Shown: one piece after another, positions 11,967-22,177 of the stretch
Numbering within the stretch: position 1 is the stretch's first letter
Layout: the number at the start of each line of letters is the position of its first letter
From: Agapanthus africanus
Lineage: Eukaryota > Streptophyta > Magnoliopsida > Asparagales > Amaryllidaceae
Length of the DNA stretch: 64,000 bases
Assembly (NCBI GenBank): GCA_030015575.1
Contig: JASDDO010000019.1
Location: 515,192,986 to 515,256,985, forward strand
Direction: 5' to 3'
Made by a program: the position numbers and the translations under genes
Notes under the pieces: model-generated
Told to the model about the DNA's origin: nothing
The model's database searches: none
Seen by the model: only the letters and a program-made list of their open reading frames with translations

Positions 11967-11975
11967 AAGGTATAA
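11967..11975 (+). other. Candidate 5' splice site in LTR, Cop-A2
   Basis: AAG/GTATAA, about 160 bp before the LTR end. Similar strings sit at the corresponding place in Cop-A1 (GAG/GTATAA, 21298), Cop-D (minus strand, near 48216), Cop-C (CTCG/GTATAT, 29775) and Cop-B1 (AAAG/GTTGTA, 1450). No transcript evidence is available here. Confidence 0.3.
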
Positions 11976-12129
11976 CCCCCTAACCGAGTAGTTAACAACT
12001 CCTAGTTAGGTTGTTGGTTAGATGTTTAACAAAGATCTGGTTTGAGTCCATGTTACCACCTCTAGAAAATTGTTTTTCACCAAATTCCGCATGCCCGAAA
12101 GTGCCGGGAGAGGTAGCATGGACTTACAG

Positions 12130-12142
12130 TGGTATCAGAGCC
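12130..12142 (+). other. Primer binding site, Cop-A2
   Basis: tggtatcagagcc, one base after the LTR; complementary to initiator tRNA-Met 3' end. Confidence 0.93.
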
Positions 12143-12336
12143 TAGTTAAACACTACCTAACATGTTAGCATAGTAGCTAGAAATTCGATCGGAGAAAAAG
12201 TCCCGAAATAAACCCGAAATTCAAACTTTCTGTCGATTTTCAAAGTGCTGCAAAAATTATTTGAGATATACCAAAATCGACTCAGGGTTTTTAGAAGAAA
12301 CTGCAAAAATTCGACCCACTGAATCGATCAACGCAC

Positions 12337-12378
12337 CGCGTTTCCACGGCGGGAGCTTGCTCCCGCCGCGGAACCGCG
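12337..12378 (+). other. GC-rich leader hairpin, Cop-A2
   Basis: Arms 12337-12356 and 12359-12378 pair at 18 of 20 positions with a two-base tip. It starts 208 nt after the LTR. Confidence 0.65.
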
Positions 12379-12850
12379 GCCGAGTTGACTCGGTCGTGGG
12401 GTTTTATTTTTGCAGTTTGTTCATAGGGGTATTTTGGGATTTTTGGAATATGTATTTTCTGCCCAGATTTTCCAAAACGAAAATTTTGTGTTTGGGGCCT
12501 GAAAATCCGTATTTTTGATCGAACTTCTAAAAGACTTAAGCTGACGGGTTTTTTCTGTGATGTGATATTTGTATTGAATGTCTGCGAATCGCTATATGTC
12601 GATTAGTGGGGGTTATACAAATCTGTGATCTGTAATGTTGCTGGAATGTGTATATGAATTCATTGGATTGTCGCGGGTGAATAGCCGGGGTTTGTGAGAC
12701 GAGAGTTTTCTCTTCTTTCTATTCATGTAAATTTGTAAATTGATGTAATATTATTTGTATGACCGCACAACCGGGTCGGGGTTGTAGCAGTCATTGTATA
12801 ATTTCTTTTTACTGTTTTTGCTCCTAGGATAGACCCATGGAGGGGGTGCA

Positions 12851-12938
12851 CAAACTACCGGGTATGCCGAAGTGCCGAGTGGCCTACTCACGGAGTTCAG
12901 GGAGGTTGCTTTGCTTCGGGTACTTGGCGGGTAGTTTG
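12851..12938 (+). other. Branched leader domain, Cop-A2
   Basis: A perfect 9-bp helix caaactacc/ggtagtttg closes about 70 nt that contain further short complementary pairs (cgaag/cttcg type). Confidence 0.6.
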
Positions 12939-13522
12939 CCGCACCCGTAGGGGTCTTGGGTGGGGTATTGGCTATTCACCGCGACCGTGTAATCTGCCTT
13001 TCGTTACAGGCTCGTACGAATTGCGGATTCCTAGTATATCCAATATATTCATCTGTGATCTGAAATGGCTATCATTGCAATATATCTATATATGATATTA
13101 ATTAGGCGTTGCTTATGTTTTACAGCCGCGCTAGCCCAGCCCCCGCTCTGTCGTTAGTTAAGTAACCTAACGGGTAATGACGGGGCCCCATGGCGAATGC
13201 GAATAGCATAAGCGTACGTCATATTTTGGTTGTTTTCTGCAATGGTAGGATTAAATGATGGGACGCATTAAAAGAACTAATGCAAGAATATCACGCATTA
13301 AAAGAACTAATGCAAGAAAAATAAACCAAGTAAAAGTTGTTGGAACACTTTCGAAAAACCACTCGGTTCTTTTCAAAACCAACTTTTAAATGCGGAGCTT
13401 GAGCCACTCCTTTTAAAAGCTATCTCGTTCCATCGATTATATCAAGTTCACTACGTTCACGGTTTTGCCAAAACCATTCGTAGCCCTCCGTCGTTTCACA
13501 TGAATAGTTAATAGTATTCAAG

Positions 13523-13730
13523 CTATGTTTGTTGGCCAAAGTCAAGGCATAGTGATTGGTAGCTATTGGGTATTCATGTGCAGCATAGATAGATGCGTTG
13601 GTTTGGAACAGTCGTACTGCCTTGTTGGCAAAAGTCAAGGGTAGGTGCGGGTGGATTCAAATTAACCTGGAGAACGACGGGAAGAACTTGACATGTGACT
13701 TATGATTTGTTGGCCAAAGTCAATGTCATA
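13523..13730 (+). other. Triple TTGGC/GTCAA hairpin set, Cop-A2
   Basis: Hairpins at 13523-13552 (outer ctatg/catag), about 13612-13645, and 13701-13730 (outer tatga/tcata). In the first and third the inner stem TTGGC/GTCAA encloses CAAA. Confidence 0.65.
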
Positions 13731-13952
13731 AGAGCATGTGGCAAAAATCCACATCGGGAGTTTCAAAAGAACTGAAACTTGCTAGTGTTGCATACCATTT
13801 GGAGTGTGATGATTCTGGTAGGATTCCTTCAGTTTCGTCACGCGATAATATTTGGATCCCGATCCTACTGTGAGTATATGCTACTCCTCGGGAAAATTTC
13901 TCACTTAACGATCAATGCTATAAACCAAGTAGGTGTCTAGAAAGGTGTTAGC

Positions 13953-14007
13953 GGGGCTACGCCCCCAGGGAAAAGAGGTTATTTAATTAAGGAACTTCGC
14001 GAAAGCG
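13953..14007 (+). other. Two small leader stems, Cop-A2
   Basis: ggggc-tac-gcccc (13953-13965) and cgc-gaaa-gcg (13998-14007). Cop-B3 has ggggt-tac-acccc in place of the first, a paired change, and ccgtgc-aaaa-gcacgg in place of the second. Confidence 0.5.
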
Positions 14008-14190
14008 TTGGAAAACCTCCCTCGAAGTACCAACACTGGCCTGACTGAACGGTTAAGCAAGTATTGTACGGTGGGATTGATCCTGACTAATTCTTCCTTT
14101 TTGTTTTGAGGAGGGATTCGAGAAACAGTGGGAGCCATCCTGTTTAGACAAACTAAAAACCATTCTAAACTTGCAAGAGCATCATGCTGA

Positions 14191-14216
14191 GTGTTTCTTC
14201 TCTCTCCTAATTGCAG
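14191..14216 (+). other. Candidate 3' splice site before gag, Cop-A2
   Basis: gtgtttcttctctctcc followed by taattgcag, a good plant acceptor consensus, ends 12 nt before the gag ATG. The same tract ends at 23519 (A1), 32266 (C), 4639 (B1), 62050 (B3) and, on the minus strand, near 45940 (D). Its persistence in decayed copies shows it was present in each family's ancestor. Confidence 0.4.
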
Positions 14217-14228
14217 CGACCAATCGAC

Positions 14229-17200
14229 ATGAATGGACTTAAGTTACTCCTAGATAAAAACATACTGACATGGCCAAACTACAAAGATTGGCTCAGGAAT
14301 GTCAAGATGGCAATCACTTACGACAAGCTGGGGTATCTTCTTACCACCAAAGCTCCTCCTGTCCCAGGTCCCAAAACTAGCGTCGCGGATATGGAAATCC
14401 GTAAGACCTGGGAACTAGACTGCACGAAGGCCAAGTGCCTCGTGCTTGCCTCTATGGACAATGAACATCAGAGGAGACACGAGAATATGGACCTGGAATC
14501 CATATTTCTTCATACAAAAGAACTGTATGGAGAGCAATCTCGTATCGCAAGATACGAAGTGTCGAAAAAGTTATTTTCGGCAAGATTGGCCGTCGGATCA
14601 CCGGTAGCGGAACACGTGCTTAAGATGATTGGCTACATTGAGGAGCTCGCGGACCTTGGGACCACGTTGGAGAATGAGCTATATACGGACTTGATTCTCC
14701 AGTCCCTTCCTTCCACTTACGTCCAGTTCATACTGAACTTCAACTTACAAGAAAAGGAAGTTGAACTTTCAGAACTCCTCAACATGCTGAGGAGCGCAGA
14801 GGGCACCCTACAGAAAGGTAGGGAAACATCCACTTTGTTTGTAGGAGGACCTTCTTCTTCTAGGTCCAAGGCGAAAGCCAAGGGAAAGAAGAAGAAAGCC
14901 CCCGCCAAACCAAGAGGCGGTGTTAGTAAAGTGGATACGAAGGGAAAGACAAAAGCAACAAAGAAAGTGGGAAAGCTTATGGATAAGGAAGAATGCTTCT
15001 ATTGTCATAAGAAAGGACACTGGAAGAATGATTGCAGGGCTTGGAAAGCCAGGACACAGGATTTGAAGCAGGTTGCAGCTTCAGCTTCAGGTGTGTATGT
15101 TATTGAAAACTGTCTTTCAATAAACTCTACTTCCTGGGTATTGGATACCGGATCAGGATCTCATATCTGTAATTCTTTGCAGGCGTTGAGAAACCGTAGG
15201 GTTTTGAAGGCAGGTGACTTGACCCTCAAAGTTGCAAATGGAGCTAGCATGGATGCTAAGGCCGTGGGGGACTATCACCTGGGGTTGTCAGATGGACACG
15301 TTTTGGTTTTGCGTAATTGCTATTTTGTACCCAACGCAACTTGTAATATCATTTCTGTATCTTTGACTTCTAAAGAAGGTTATGAATTTGCGTTTGTAAG
15401 TAATGTTGTAAACATTCACCTTAATCAAATTCTGATTGGGTCAGGTACATTAAGCAATGGTATATACGTATTAAACCAACCACAGATTTTCAATGTCCAG
15501 AATACACACAAAAGAAAGTCTCCGGAAATCAATCAGACTTTCTTATGGCATTGTAGACTGGGTCACATCAATGAGAGAAGGTTGACGAAGTTACATACAG
15601 AAGGATATTTGAATGCGTTCGAATATAAATCGTATGCCACTTGTCAATCCTGTCTCAAAGGAAAGATGACAAAGACTCCGTTCACTAGACACGGAGTAAG
15701 AGCGAGCGAGCTCTTGGGACTCGTACACAGCGATGTGTGCGGTCCAATGTTTACACATGCGCGAAGCGGTTATTCTTACTTCATTACTTTCACGGATGAC
15801 TTTTCAAGGTACGGTTATGTCTTCTTAATGAAATATAAGTCCGAAGCCTTTGGAAAATTCCAGGAATATAAGAATGAAGTAGAAAAACAAACCGGCAAAA
15901 GTATCAAGATTCTAAGATCGGATCGAGGTGGTGAATACTTAAGTGCCGAGTTCCTGGACTATTTAAAAGAGAACGGAATTCTCTCTCAGCTTACTCCTCC
16001 ATACACTCCGCAACATAACGGTGTATTGGAGAGAAGGAACCGAACCCTATTGGATATGGTACGGTCCATGATGAATAACGCTGAGTTACCGCGATCATTC
16101 TGGGGGTATGCGCTAGAATCAGCAGCATACCTTTTGAACCGAGTTCCCACTAAGACTGGGCCTACTACACCATATGAGATGTGGTGTGGGAAGAGACCCT
16201 ATCTTAATCACATTAAGACATGGGGAAGTCCAGCTTTTGTCAAAAAGCAGCATGCGGACAAGCTCGAGGCACGCTCAGTACAGTGCAAGTTCGTGGGATA
16301 TCCAAAGAACTCCAAGGGATATTTCTTCTATTGCGAGGAGGAACAAAAGGTTTTTGTTTCTCGTCATGCCTACTTCTTGGAAACTGAGTTTTTGGAAAAC
16401 CAGATAAGTGGGAGCACAGTAGAACTGGAAGAAATTCCGGAACCACGAACTGTTACTGAAATCTTAGTGGAACCAGAGGGTTCAAAAGAACAAGACATTC
16501 TTACGCCGCTCTGCAGGAGTAGTAGGCAGTCTCATCCGCCCGAGAGATACTACGGTTTTCTCATAGACGGGGATAGAGAGGATTGCATCATAGATTATGA
16601 TGAGCCTACTAGCTTCCAGCAGGCCGTTCAGAGCGTTGACTCGGTAAAATGGCTGGATGCAATGCGGACCGAAATGGAGTCCATGTACACCAACAAGGTA
16701 TGGACGTTGGACATTGCTCCAGACGGGGTAAAACCCGTAGGATGCAAGTGGATCTTCAAAAGGAAGATTGGTGTAGATGGACAGGTGGAGACCTATAAAG
16801 CTAGACTTGTTGCAAAGGGTTTTCGTCAAAGACCTGGTTTGGACTATGACGAAACCTTTTCTCCAGTGGCTATGCTGAAATCCATTCGGATCCTTCTTGC
16901 CATTGCTGCCTTCCACGATTATGAGATCTGGGAGATGGACGTAAAGACCGCTTTTCTAAATGGAAATTTAGAGGAGTGTGTCTATATGGACCAACTAGAA
17001 GGTTTCATTCAGAGTGGGAGCAGCGGAAAGGTGTGCAAGTTGCTTAAGTCCATCTATGGACTAAAGCAGGCTTCGCGGAGTTGGAACATCTGTTTTGATG
17101 AGACGGTCAAGGAATTTGGCTTTATCAAAAATCCAGATGAACCATGCATCTATAGTAGATTTGTAGCGAGAACTGTAGTATTCCTCGTTTTATACGTGGA

Positions 17201-17330
17201 TGACATTCTCTTAATAGGAAATGACATTCCTATGCTACAATCTGTCAAGGCGTTCTTGTCACACAGGTTCTCCATGAAAGACCTGGGTGATGCCTCATAC
17301 ATCCTGGGGATCCGGATCCATCGTGATTGA
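14229..17330 (+). CDS. Copia gag-pol polyprotein (gag, protease, integrase, most of RT), Cop-A2
   Basis: ATG 14229 is the first Met after the conserved leader end; the open frame extends upstream to 14211 without a Met. Gag occupies about residues 1-270, with a Lys-rich tail and zinc knuckle CFYCHKKGHWKNDC at 256-269 (C-X2-C-X4-H-X4-C). The aspartic protease site DTGSGS starts at 306. A GAG-pre-integrase HHCC region (HCRLGH...CQSCLKGK) precedes the integrase core with D502, D565 and E601, spaced DD35E. RT has DVKTAFLNG and an intact YVDD at 989-992 (17193-17204). The frame stops at TGA 17328-17330 where related copies have Arg. The product would be cut after RT and lack RNase H. Gag packages RNA; the enzymes mature, copy and integrate it in cytoplasmic particles and the nucleus. 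Apart from the stop it looks functional. Confidence 0.93.
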   Translation: MNGLKLLLDKNILTWPNYKDWLRNVKMAITYDKLGYLLTTKAPPVPGPKTSVADMEIRKTWELDCTKAKCLVLASMDNEHQRRHENMDLESIFLHTKELYGEQSRIARYEVSKKLFSARLAVGSPVAEHVLKMIGYIEELADLGTTLENELYTDLILQSLPSTYVQFILNFNLQEKEVELSELLNMLRSAEGTLQKGRETSTLFVGGPSSSRSKAKAKGKKKKAPAKPRGGVSKVDTKGKTKATKKVGKLMDKEECFYCHKKGHWKNDCRAWKARTQDLKQVAASASGVYVIENCLSINSTSWVLDTGSGSHICNSLQALRNRRVLKAGDLTLKVANGASMDAKAVGDYHLGLSDGHVLVLRNCYFVPNATCNIISVSLTSKEGYEFAFVSNVVNIHLNQILIGSGTLSNGIYVLNQPQIFNVQNTHKRKSPEINQTFLWHCRLGHINERRLTKLHTEGYLNAFEYKSYATCQSCLKGKMTKTPFTRHGVRASELLGLVHSDVCGPMFTHARSGYSYFITFTDDFSRYGYVFLMKYKSEAFGKFQEYKNEVEKQTGKSIKILRSDRGGEYLSAEFLDYLKENGILSQLTPPYTPQHNGVLERRNRTLLDMVRSMMNNAELPRSFWGYALESAAYLLNRVPTKTGPTTPYEMWCGKRPYLNHIKTWGSPAFVKKQHADKLEARSVQCKFVGYPKNSKGYFFYCEEEQKVFVSRHAYFLETEFLENQISGSTVELEEIPEPRTVTEILVEPEGSKEQDILTPLCRSSRQSHPPERYYGFLIDGDREDCIIDYDEPTSFQQAVQSVDSVKWLDAMRTEMESMYTNKVWTLDIAPDGVKPVGCKWIFKRKIGVDGQVETYKARLVAKGFRQRPGLDYDETFSPVAMLKSIRILLAIAAFHDYEIWEMDVKTAFLNGNLEECVYMDQLEGFIQSGSSGKVCKLLKSIYGLKQASRSWNICFDETVKEFGFIKNPDEPCIYSRFVARTVVFLVLYVDDILLIGNDIPMLQSVKAFLSHRFSMKDLGDASYILGIRIHRD

Positions 17331-18179
17331 TCCAAGAGGATATTAGGATTTTCACAGTCCAGGTACATCGACACTATACTGAAAAGATTCCGTATGGAAG
17401 ATTCCAAGCGCGGTAACCTACCGGCTTGTCACGGGATCACCCTCTCTAAAGAGATGTCTCCCAAGACTGATTTGGAGAGGGATCGCATGTCTATTATACC
17501 CTACGCTTCTGCGGTAGGCTCTATAATGTATGCGATGTTGTGTACCAGACCGGATGTAGCTTATGAACTTAGTGTAGTAAGTCGGTATCAGTCAAACCCT
17601 GGGGAGAAACACTGGATAGCGGTAAAGAACATTCTCAAGTACCTGAGAAGGACTAAGGAGATGTTCTTGGTGTATGGCGGAAAAGACCTCCAGATCGAGG
17701 CCTTTGCCGACTCCAGCTTCCAGAGTGCCAAGGATGATTCCAAGTCCATGTCGGGTTTTGTCTTTACCCTCAATGTAGGGGCGGTGTGTTGGAAGAGTTC
17801 CAAACAGGAAACCGTTGCAGACTCGACGATGGAAGCGGAATACATCGCTGCATCTGATGCCGCAAAAGAAGCTGTCTGGATGAGGAAGTTCTTGAAAGAA
17901 CTTCAGGTGGTTCCGTCCATTGTTGATCCAATACCTCTGTATTGCGACAACAACGGGGCTATAGCTTTAGCGAAGGAACCCAGGTCCCATCAAAGATCCA
18001 GACACATCTTGAGGTGGTATCACCTGATCAGGGAGATCGTGGATCGCCAGGAGATCGAGGTTCGGAGGGTTGCTTCAGAAGATAACACTACAGATCCATT
18101 CACCAAGGCCTTGCCCAAGACTCAGTTCGAGCGGCTGATCGAGATGATAGGTCTTCGATACGCCAGTACATGGCCTTAG
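17331..18179 (+). pseudogene. RT end and RNase H of Cop-A2, downstream of the TGA
   Basis: This is the same reading frame as the upstream gag-pol and needs no frameshift; only the TGA separates them. It carries FADSS, MEAEYIA, CDNNGAIALAKEP and DPFTKALP motifs typical of copia RNase H and ends TWP-stop. An in-frame Met at 17394 exists but copia RNase H is not known to start independently. It would be expressed only by read-through or after reversion, or the element could be served in trans. Confidence 0.88.
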
Positions 18180-18182
18180 TGC

Positions 18183-18193
18183 AAGTGGGAGAT
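18183..18193 (+). other. Polypurine tract, Cop-A2
   Basis: aagtgggagat directly before the 3' LTR; the plus-strand priming site. Confidence 0.85.
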
Positions 18194-20335
18194 TGTTAGT
18201 GTATATGCCCTAGAGGCCATCACTGTATCATACTAGTTTGTATATTACTTAATGGAAGCTTGGGATATTCACCTTGTATATACAATCTTGCTCAAAATAG
18301 TAGTATGCTACTTGGTTTGTTTCTACTTCAATGTGTACATGTGTTTATTTTATTATATCACCTATACGCATTAGTGGAGCCCTTAGGATCTTTGCTTGAT
18401 TACCAGCGTTGTGATGGCAGTCACACTAGTGGGGCTGGGTAATCTATAAGCACATCCTTATGCAGGTCCCTAGTCACAGGACTATCGAGACAGGGCATCG
18501 ATACTCCGGAGTAGACTAGCGCATGCGCTTCTCATCCCAGTATGGGAGACGGTCTGTCCCACAGCCGTCTGTACGTCGTACTGGAGATAGTATGCGGGTG
18601 CTCGTTGGGTTACGAGTACACTGGACAGGACTCGTCGGGAACTGACCGGTTGGTATTATACCTATCGTCGGTTATCAGTTTCCAGGTGACATGAGTACAG
18701 CTTAGTCCGCTGACTTGACACTGTCACTTCGCCTCGAGTGTGTTCCCACTGTACTTTGATTACTACCCTACCACGGCTCAAAGGAGTCGTGCAAACAGGT
18801 AGTAGTTGGGTGCAGTCCCGAAGCACTTGGAGGCAGTGACGGTTAGACAGGATTCGTCTCTCCCGGTATTGGGGGTTGACATCGCGCTGTGTCTAGGAGA
18901 GCCATTACACGAGTAGTCCCTGGCCAGGGCAAGCGAGGTATACTGGTAGGCTTCCAGTGTTATCTCAGGGTTTATTGGGCTTCACTCCGACACGACTTAT
19001 ACCACTATTAGGGGACTGATGTTTACCGCCCCCCTAGGCCCGCCATGCGATGTATCAGACGAACGGACCGGACTGTACGGAGATTGCCACATTCAGGCTC
19101 AGTAGGAGTTCAGATAGGTTTCACCTCGTCAGTCTTCTTGTCGGCATCTACATGGGGACCGTTACGCACAGCTAGTGCCGCTTGCGGTCTGTGGTTAAAC
19201 CCACTGCCAGCATAGTGTCGATTCTTTAGAGTCCCACACAGAAAGCTATTCACCTATAGGCAAAAGAGTAGAGGTCGAATGGTTTTGCGACAGGTCGCAT
19301 GGTTTTGCTACAGGGTTCAGTCACATCCGTGCACTTGTGCACGTTTAGTGTCCGGACAGTTTACACTAGCGGGCTTTGGTTTAAGCCAGATCCTAGTGTA
19401 CGTATTGGGATTGGTTTTATCCAGTTTGTATTCATGTTCCTCGGAACGCGAATGCGGGTGTGTATGCACAGTTGACGGAGAGACAGAGGCAGAGGATTCT
19501 CATTAGGGTTGTTGACCGTTGACTGTTGACTATTGAATTTTTGCTCAACCCTAATGAGAATATGATATGTAATTAACAATAATATTAATTAAGTATTGTG
19601 GTGACATGGTTGTTGAGGGGTTGACTTTGTTGACTTGTTGACTTTGTTGACCGGTTGACTAGGTTGGACTAGTTGACCATCATGATTACAATGGCTATCA
19701 TTTCATGGCAAAGACTTTTTACTTGCTTGTTCTCTTGTGCTATATGAGTGCATGAAATGATTTAGCCATTTTGACTTAAACTATTTACACAATACTTGAT
19801 TACTATTTTTGTGATGATGGTTTTGGATTATGAGAGCCAAGTGAGAAAAGTCTTGCTCATTCTATCATTTTCATTCTCTCTCTTGTTCTTGAGCTCTCAT
19901 CTTCTTCCTCTTGCTCTCCCTCTCTTTAGTCTATGGTTCTCTTGTCTCATGTGTTGAGAACCAAGAACCATAGAGAAAATCCCAACACACTTTCCTCTAC
20001 TCACTCTAGTTAATAAGATTTAGCAAACCGAGTGAACTAGTTTCTTCAAAGTATGAAGAAGAAGCCAAAGGTAGAAGCTTTCAGGTGGATCGATCTTCGG
20101 CGCAAGGAGACGACGGGGTGAAGCCGATCCGGACAACCATCGAGGCTTGAAGACGAAGGAGTTCAAGAAAGAAAGGTATAACCCCTTAACCGAGTAGTTA
20201 ACAACTCCTAGTTAGGTTGTTGGTTAGATGTTTAACAAAGATCCGGTTTTGAGTCCATGTTACCACCTCTAGAAAATTGTTTTTCACCAAATTCCGCATG
20301 CCCGAAAGTGCCGGGAGAGGTAGCATGGACTTACA
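18194..20335 (+). repeat. 3' LTR of Cop-A2
   Basis: 2,142 bp, tgttag...ttaca, near-identical to 10005-12128. It differs mainly by substitutions and a roughly 17-bp insertion in the TTGAC-rich stretch near 19630. Followed by TSD cagct. Confidence 0.95.
19512..19678 (+). promoter_or_regulatory. W-box cluster, Cop-A2 3' LTR
   Basis: Nine TTGAC(C/T) motifs. Compared with the 5' LTR one motif has decayed (ttgaat) and extra copies come from duplication of a gttgacttt unit. Confidence 0.5.
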
Positions 20336-20340
20336 CAGCT
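20336..20340. repeat. Target site duplication of Cop-A2 (right)
   Basis: cagct, identical to 10000-10004. Confidence 0.93.
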
Positions 20341-21456
20341 AGTGCCGCTTGCGGTCTGTGGTTAAACCCACTGCCAGCGTAGTGTCGAGTCTTTAGAGTC
20401 CCACACAGAGAGTTTCCCTGCACTGAGCGAAACGTGTAGAGGCCGTATGGTTTTACGGCAGGGCTACGATCACTTACATGCACTTGTGTGCGTATGTTGT
20501 TCGGGCAGGAAGTACTAGTGGGCTTTGGTTTAAGCCGGATCCTAGTATTGCACGGATGGATTTGTTTTGTCTTCTGTGCATTCGCATTCTACGGATGCGG
20601 GTGTGTATGCACAGTTTTGAGGAGCGAAGAAGGAGGAGGTGCCTCTTTAGGGTTTTGGCAGTTGATTCGGCCGAAACCGTTATGGGCCGGGGACATTATT
20701 TACTAATCTTTTCAGTGATAATTTTGTGATGGCTAATTGCTTTGACCATACTTGACTTTGTTGACCCGTTGACCAAAGTTGACTTTGACCTTCATGAGAG
20801 GTCTAGAGTTTTCTTTGGATTTCTTTTTATTTTTGGATTATAAAAATGGTCAAGTCAATGTAGCCATCAACTTTATCATGATAGGATTAGTAATGATGAT
20901 GTTTGTGTATTATTGCAACCATGGTTGTTTTTCTCTTATTGATTATTCATTTCTCATTTCTCACTCTCTCTCTTGTGAGAAGAAAAGAAAAGAGTTCCAT
21001 GGTTGCTAGTTCTTCTTCCTCCTCTTGAAAAATCCTTTGATCTCATGTGTTGAGAGAAAAAGGATCCAAATAGACAAACACTTCCATCTACCTCTTCTAC
21101 ACATCCTAGGACATCAAGACTAGCGATCTTGTTGCCCTAGTTGCCTCGGCTCGAGGTGGAGCTTGGAGTACAACTCTCGGGTGGATCGTCTTCGACTCAA
21201 GAAGGCTGCGAAGGTGACCAAGATCCGGATTGACCCTCGGAGCGTGGATGGACGAGCAGGACAGCGGAGTGAAGACCCAAAGGACCGGTATCGTGAGGTA
21301 TAATCTCTATGGCATAGTAGATAGCACCTCATGTAGTTTGCTAGTTTTTAGTTTAGCAAAGATCCTTCTTTTAGTCCATGTTGCCCTTGCACCAAAAATT
21401 GTTTTTCACCGTTTCCGCCTTCCCGTAAGAACCGGGGTGAGCAACGTGGACTTACA
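20341..21456 (+). repeat. 5' LTR of Cop-A1, part 2
   Basis: It continues the LTR interrupted at 10004 and ends gtggacttaca before the PBS. It aligns with 28262-29402. The hairpin region near 20580-20600 is shorter than in the 3' LTR. Confidence 0.93.
20742..20790 (+). promoter_or_regulatory. W-box cluster, Cop-A1 5' LTR
   Basis: Six TTGAC(C/T) motifs in 49 bp. Confidence 0.5.
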
Positions 21457-21457
21457 G

Positions 21458-21470
21458 TGGTATCAGAGCC
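21458..21470 (+). other. Primer binding site, Cop-A1
   Basis: tggtatcagagcc, one base after the LTR. Confidence 0.93.
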
Positions 21471-21665
21471 TAACTAAACACAAACTAGCTTGTTAGCAAA
21501 GTATTTGGAACTTTGATCAGAAAAAAATCGCGAAACATGTCCGGAAAAATCAACGTTCTGTCGATTTTTTATACTGCTCTAAAATTATTTGACATACATG
21601 AAAAATCGGCTCAGGGTTTTCTAAAGACACCCACCAAAAACGATCCACTGAACCGGTCAAAGCGC

Positions 21666-21708
21666 CGTGGTTCCGCGGCAAGAACATGCTTCTTGCCGCG
21701 GATCCGCG
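21666..21708 (+). other. GC-rich leader hairpin, Cop-A1
   Basis: Arms 21666-21684 and 21690-21708 pair at 17 of 19 positions plus one wobble; loop catgc contains CATG. It starts 209 nt after the LTR. Confidence 0.65.
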
Positions 21709-22177
21709 GCCGAGTTGACTCGGCCGTGGACCGAGTTTGGTGCAGTGTTTTTAGTTTTCTGTTTTGTGATTTTTAGTATATTTTATTTCTGCCCAGAATT
21801 TCCAGAATACAAATTTGTATTTGGGGTAGTTATAAATCCGTATTTTGATCGAAATTCTGTAGACTTTGGCTAATGGATATTATCTGTGATGTGATATATG
21901 TATTGAACGTCTGCTAATCGATATACGTCGATTAGTGGGGGTTATACATATCTGTGATCTGTAATGTTGATGGTTTGTGGATATGAACTCGTTGGATTGT
22001 CGCGGATGAATAGCCGGGTGGATGTGAGATGAGAGTTTCTTTTTCTTATTCATGTATAATTTGTAATTTGATATAATATTATTTGTTTGGCCGCACATCC
22101 GGGATGAGGTTGTAGCCGCCATTGTATAATTTCTTTTTACTGTTTTTGTTCCTAGGATAGACCCAAGGTGGGGTGCA

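Larger units (their letters stand above)
10005..12128 (+). repeat. 5' LTR of Cop-A2
   Basis: Begins tgttagtgtatatgcc and ends gacttaca immediately before the PBS. It pairs with 18194-20335. It contains W-boxes (11323-11472), a hairpin (11174-11210) and a donor-like AAG/GTATAA near 11970. Confidence 0.95.
12129..14228 (+). other. Long untranslated leader of Cop-A2
   Basis: 2.1 kb with no protein-like frame. In order: GC-rich hairpin (12337-12378), branched domain (12851-12938), a block with cgttag/ctaacg hairpin (about 13153-13173), triple TTGGC hairpins (13523-13730), ggggc-tac-gcccc and cgc-gaaa-gcg stems (13953-14007), and a pyrimidine-rich acceptor-like end (14191-14216). Every module has a counterpart in Cop-A1 and most in Cop-C, D and B. 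Conservation of stems rather than of a reading frame points to RNA function, such as packaging, dimerisation or translation control; this is inference. Confidence 0.75.
10005..20335 (+). mobile_element. Cop-A2, nearly intact Ty1/copia element
   Basis: A 10.3-kb element with perfect 5-bp TSD, LTRs of 2,124 and 2,142 bp with TG...CA ends, tRNA-Met PBS, 2.1-kb leader, one gag-pol frame broken by a single TGA, and polypurine tract aagtgggagat. Its LTRs differ at about four of the first 155 bases by eye, the closest pair in the window. It is the innermost and therefore youngest layer of this stack. The long LTRs and long structured leader are shared with its neighbours; I do not assign a named copia lineage. 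Confidence 0.96.

Noticed and set aside
16482-16916. Antisense frame of 144 codons (also 25552-25917 and 43256-43690)
   Set aside because: Mirror frame of the conserved RT region; it recurs because RT recurs.
17328-17330. Programmed read-through of the Cop-A2 TGA
   Set aside because: Cop-A1 has an Arg codon here and the following bases do not match a known read-through context; a point mutation is simpler.
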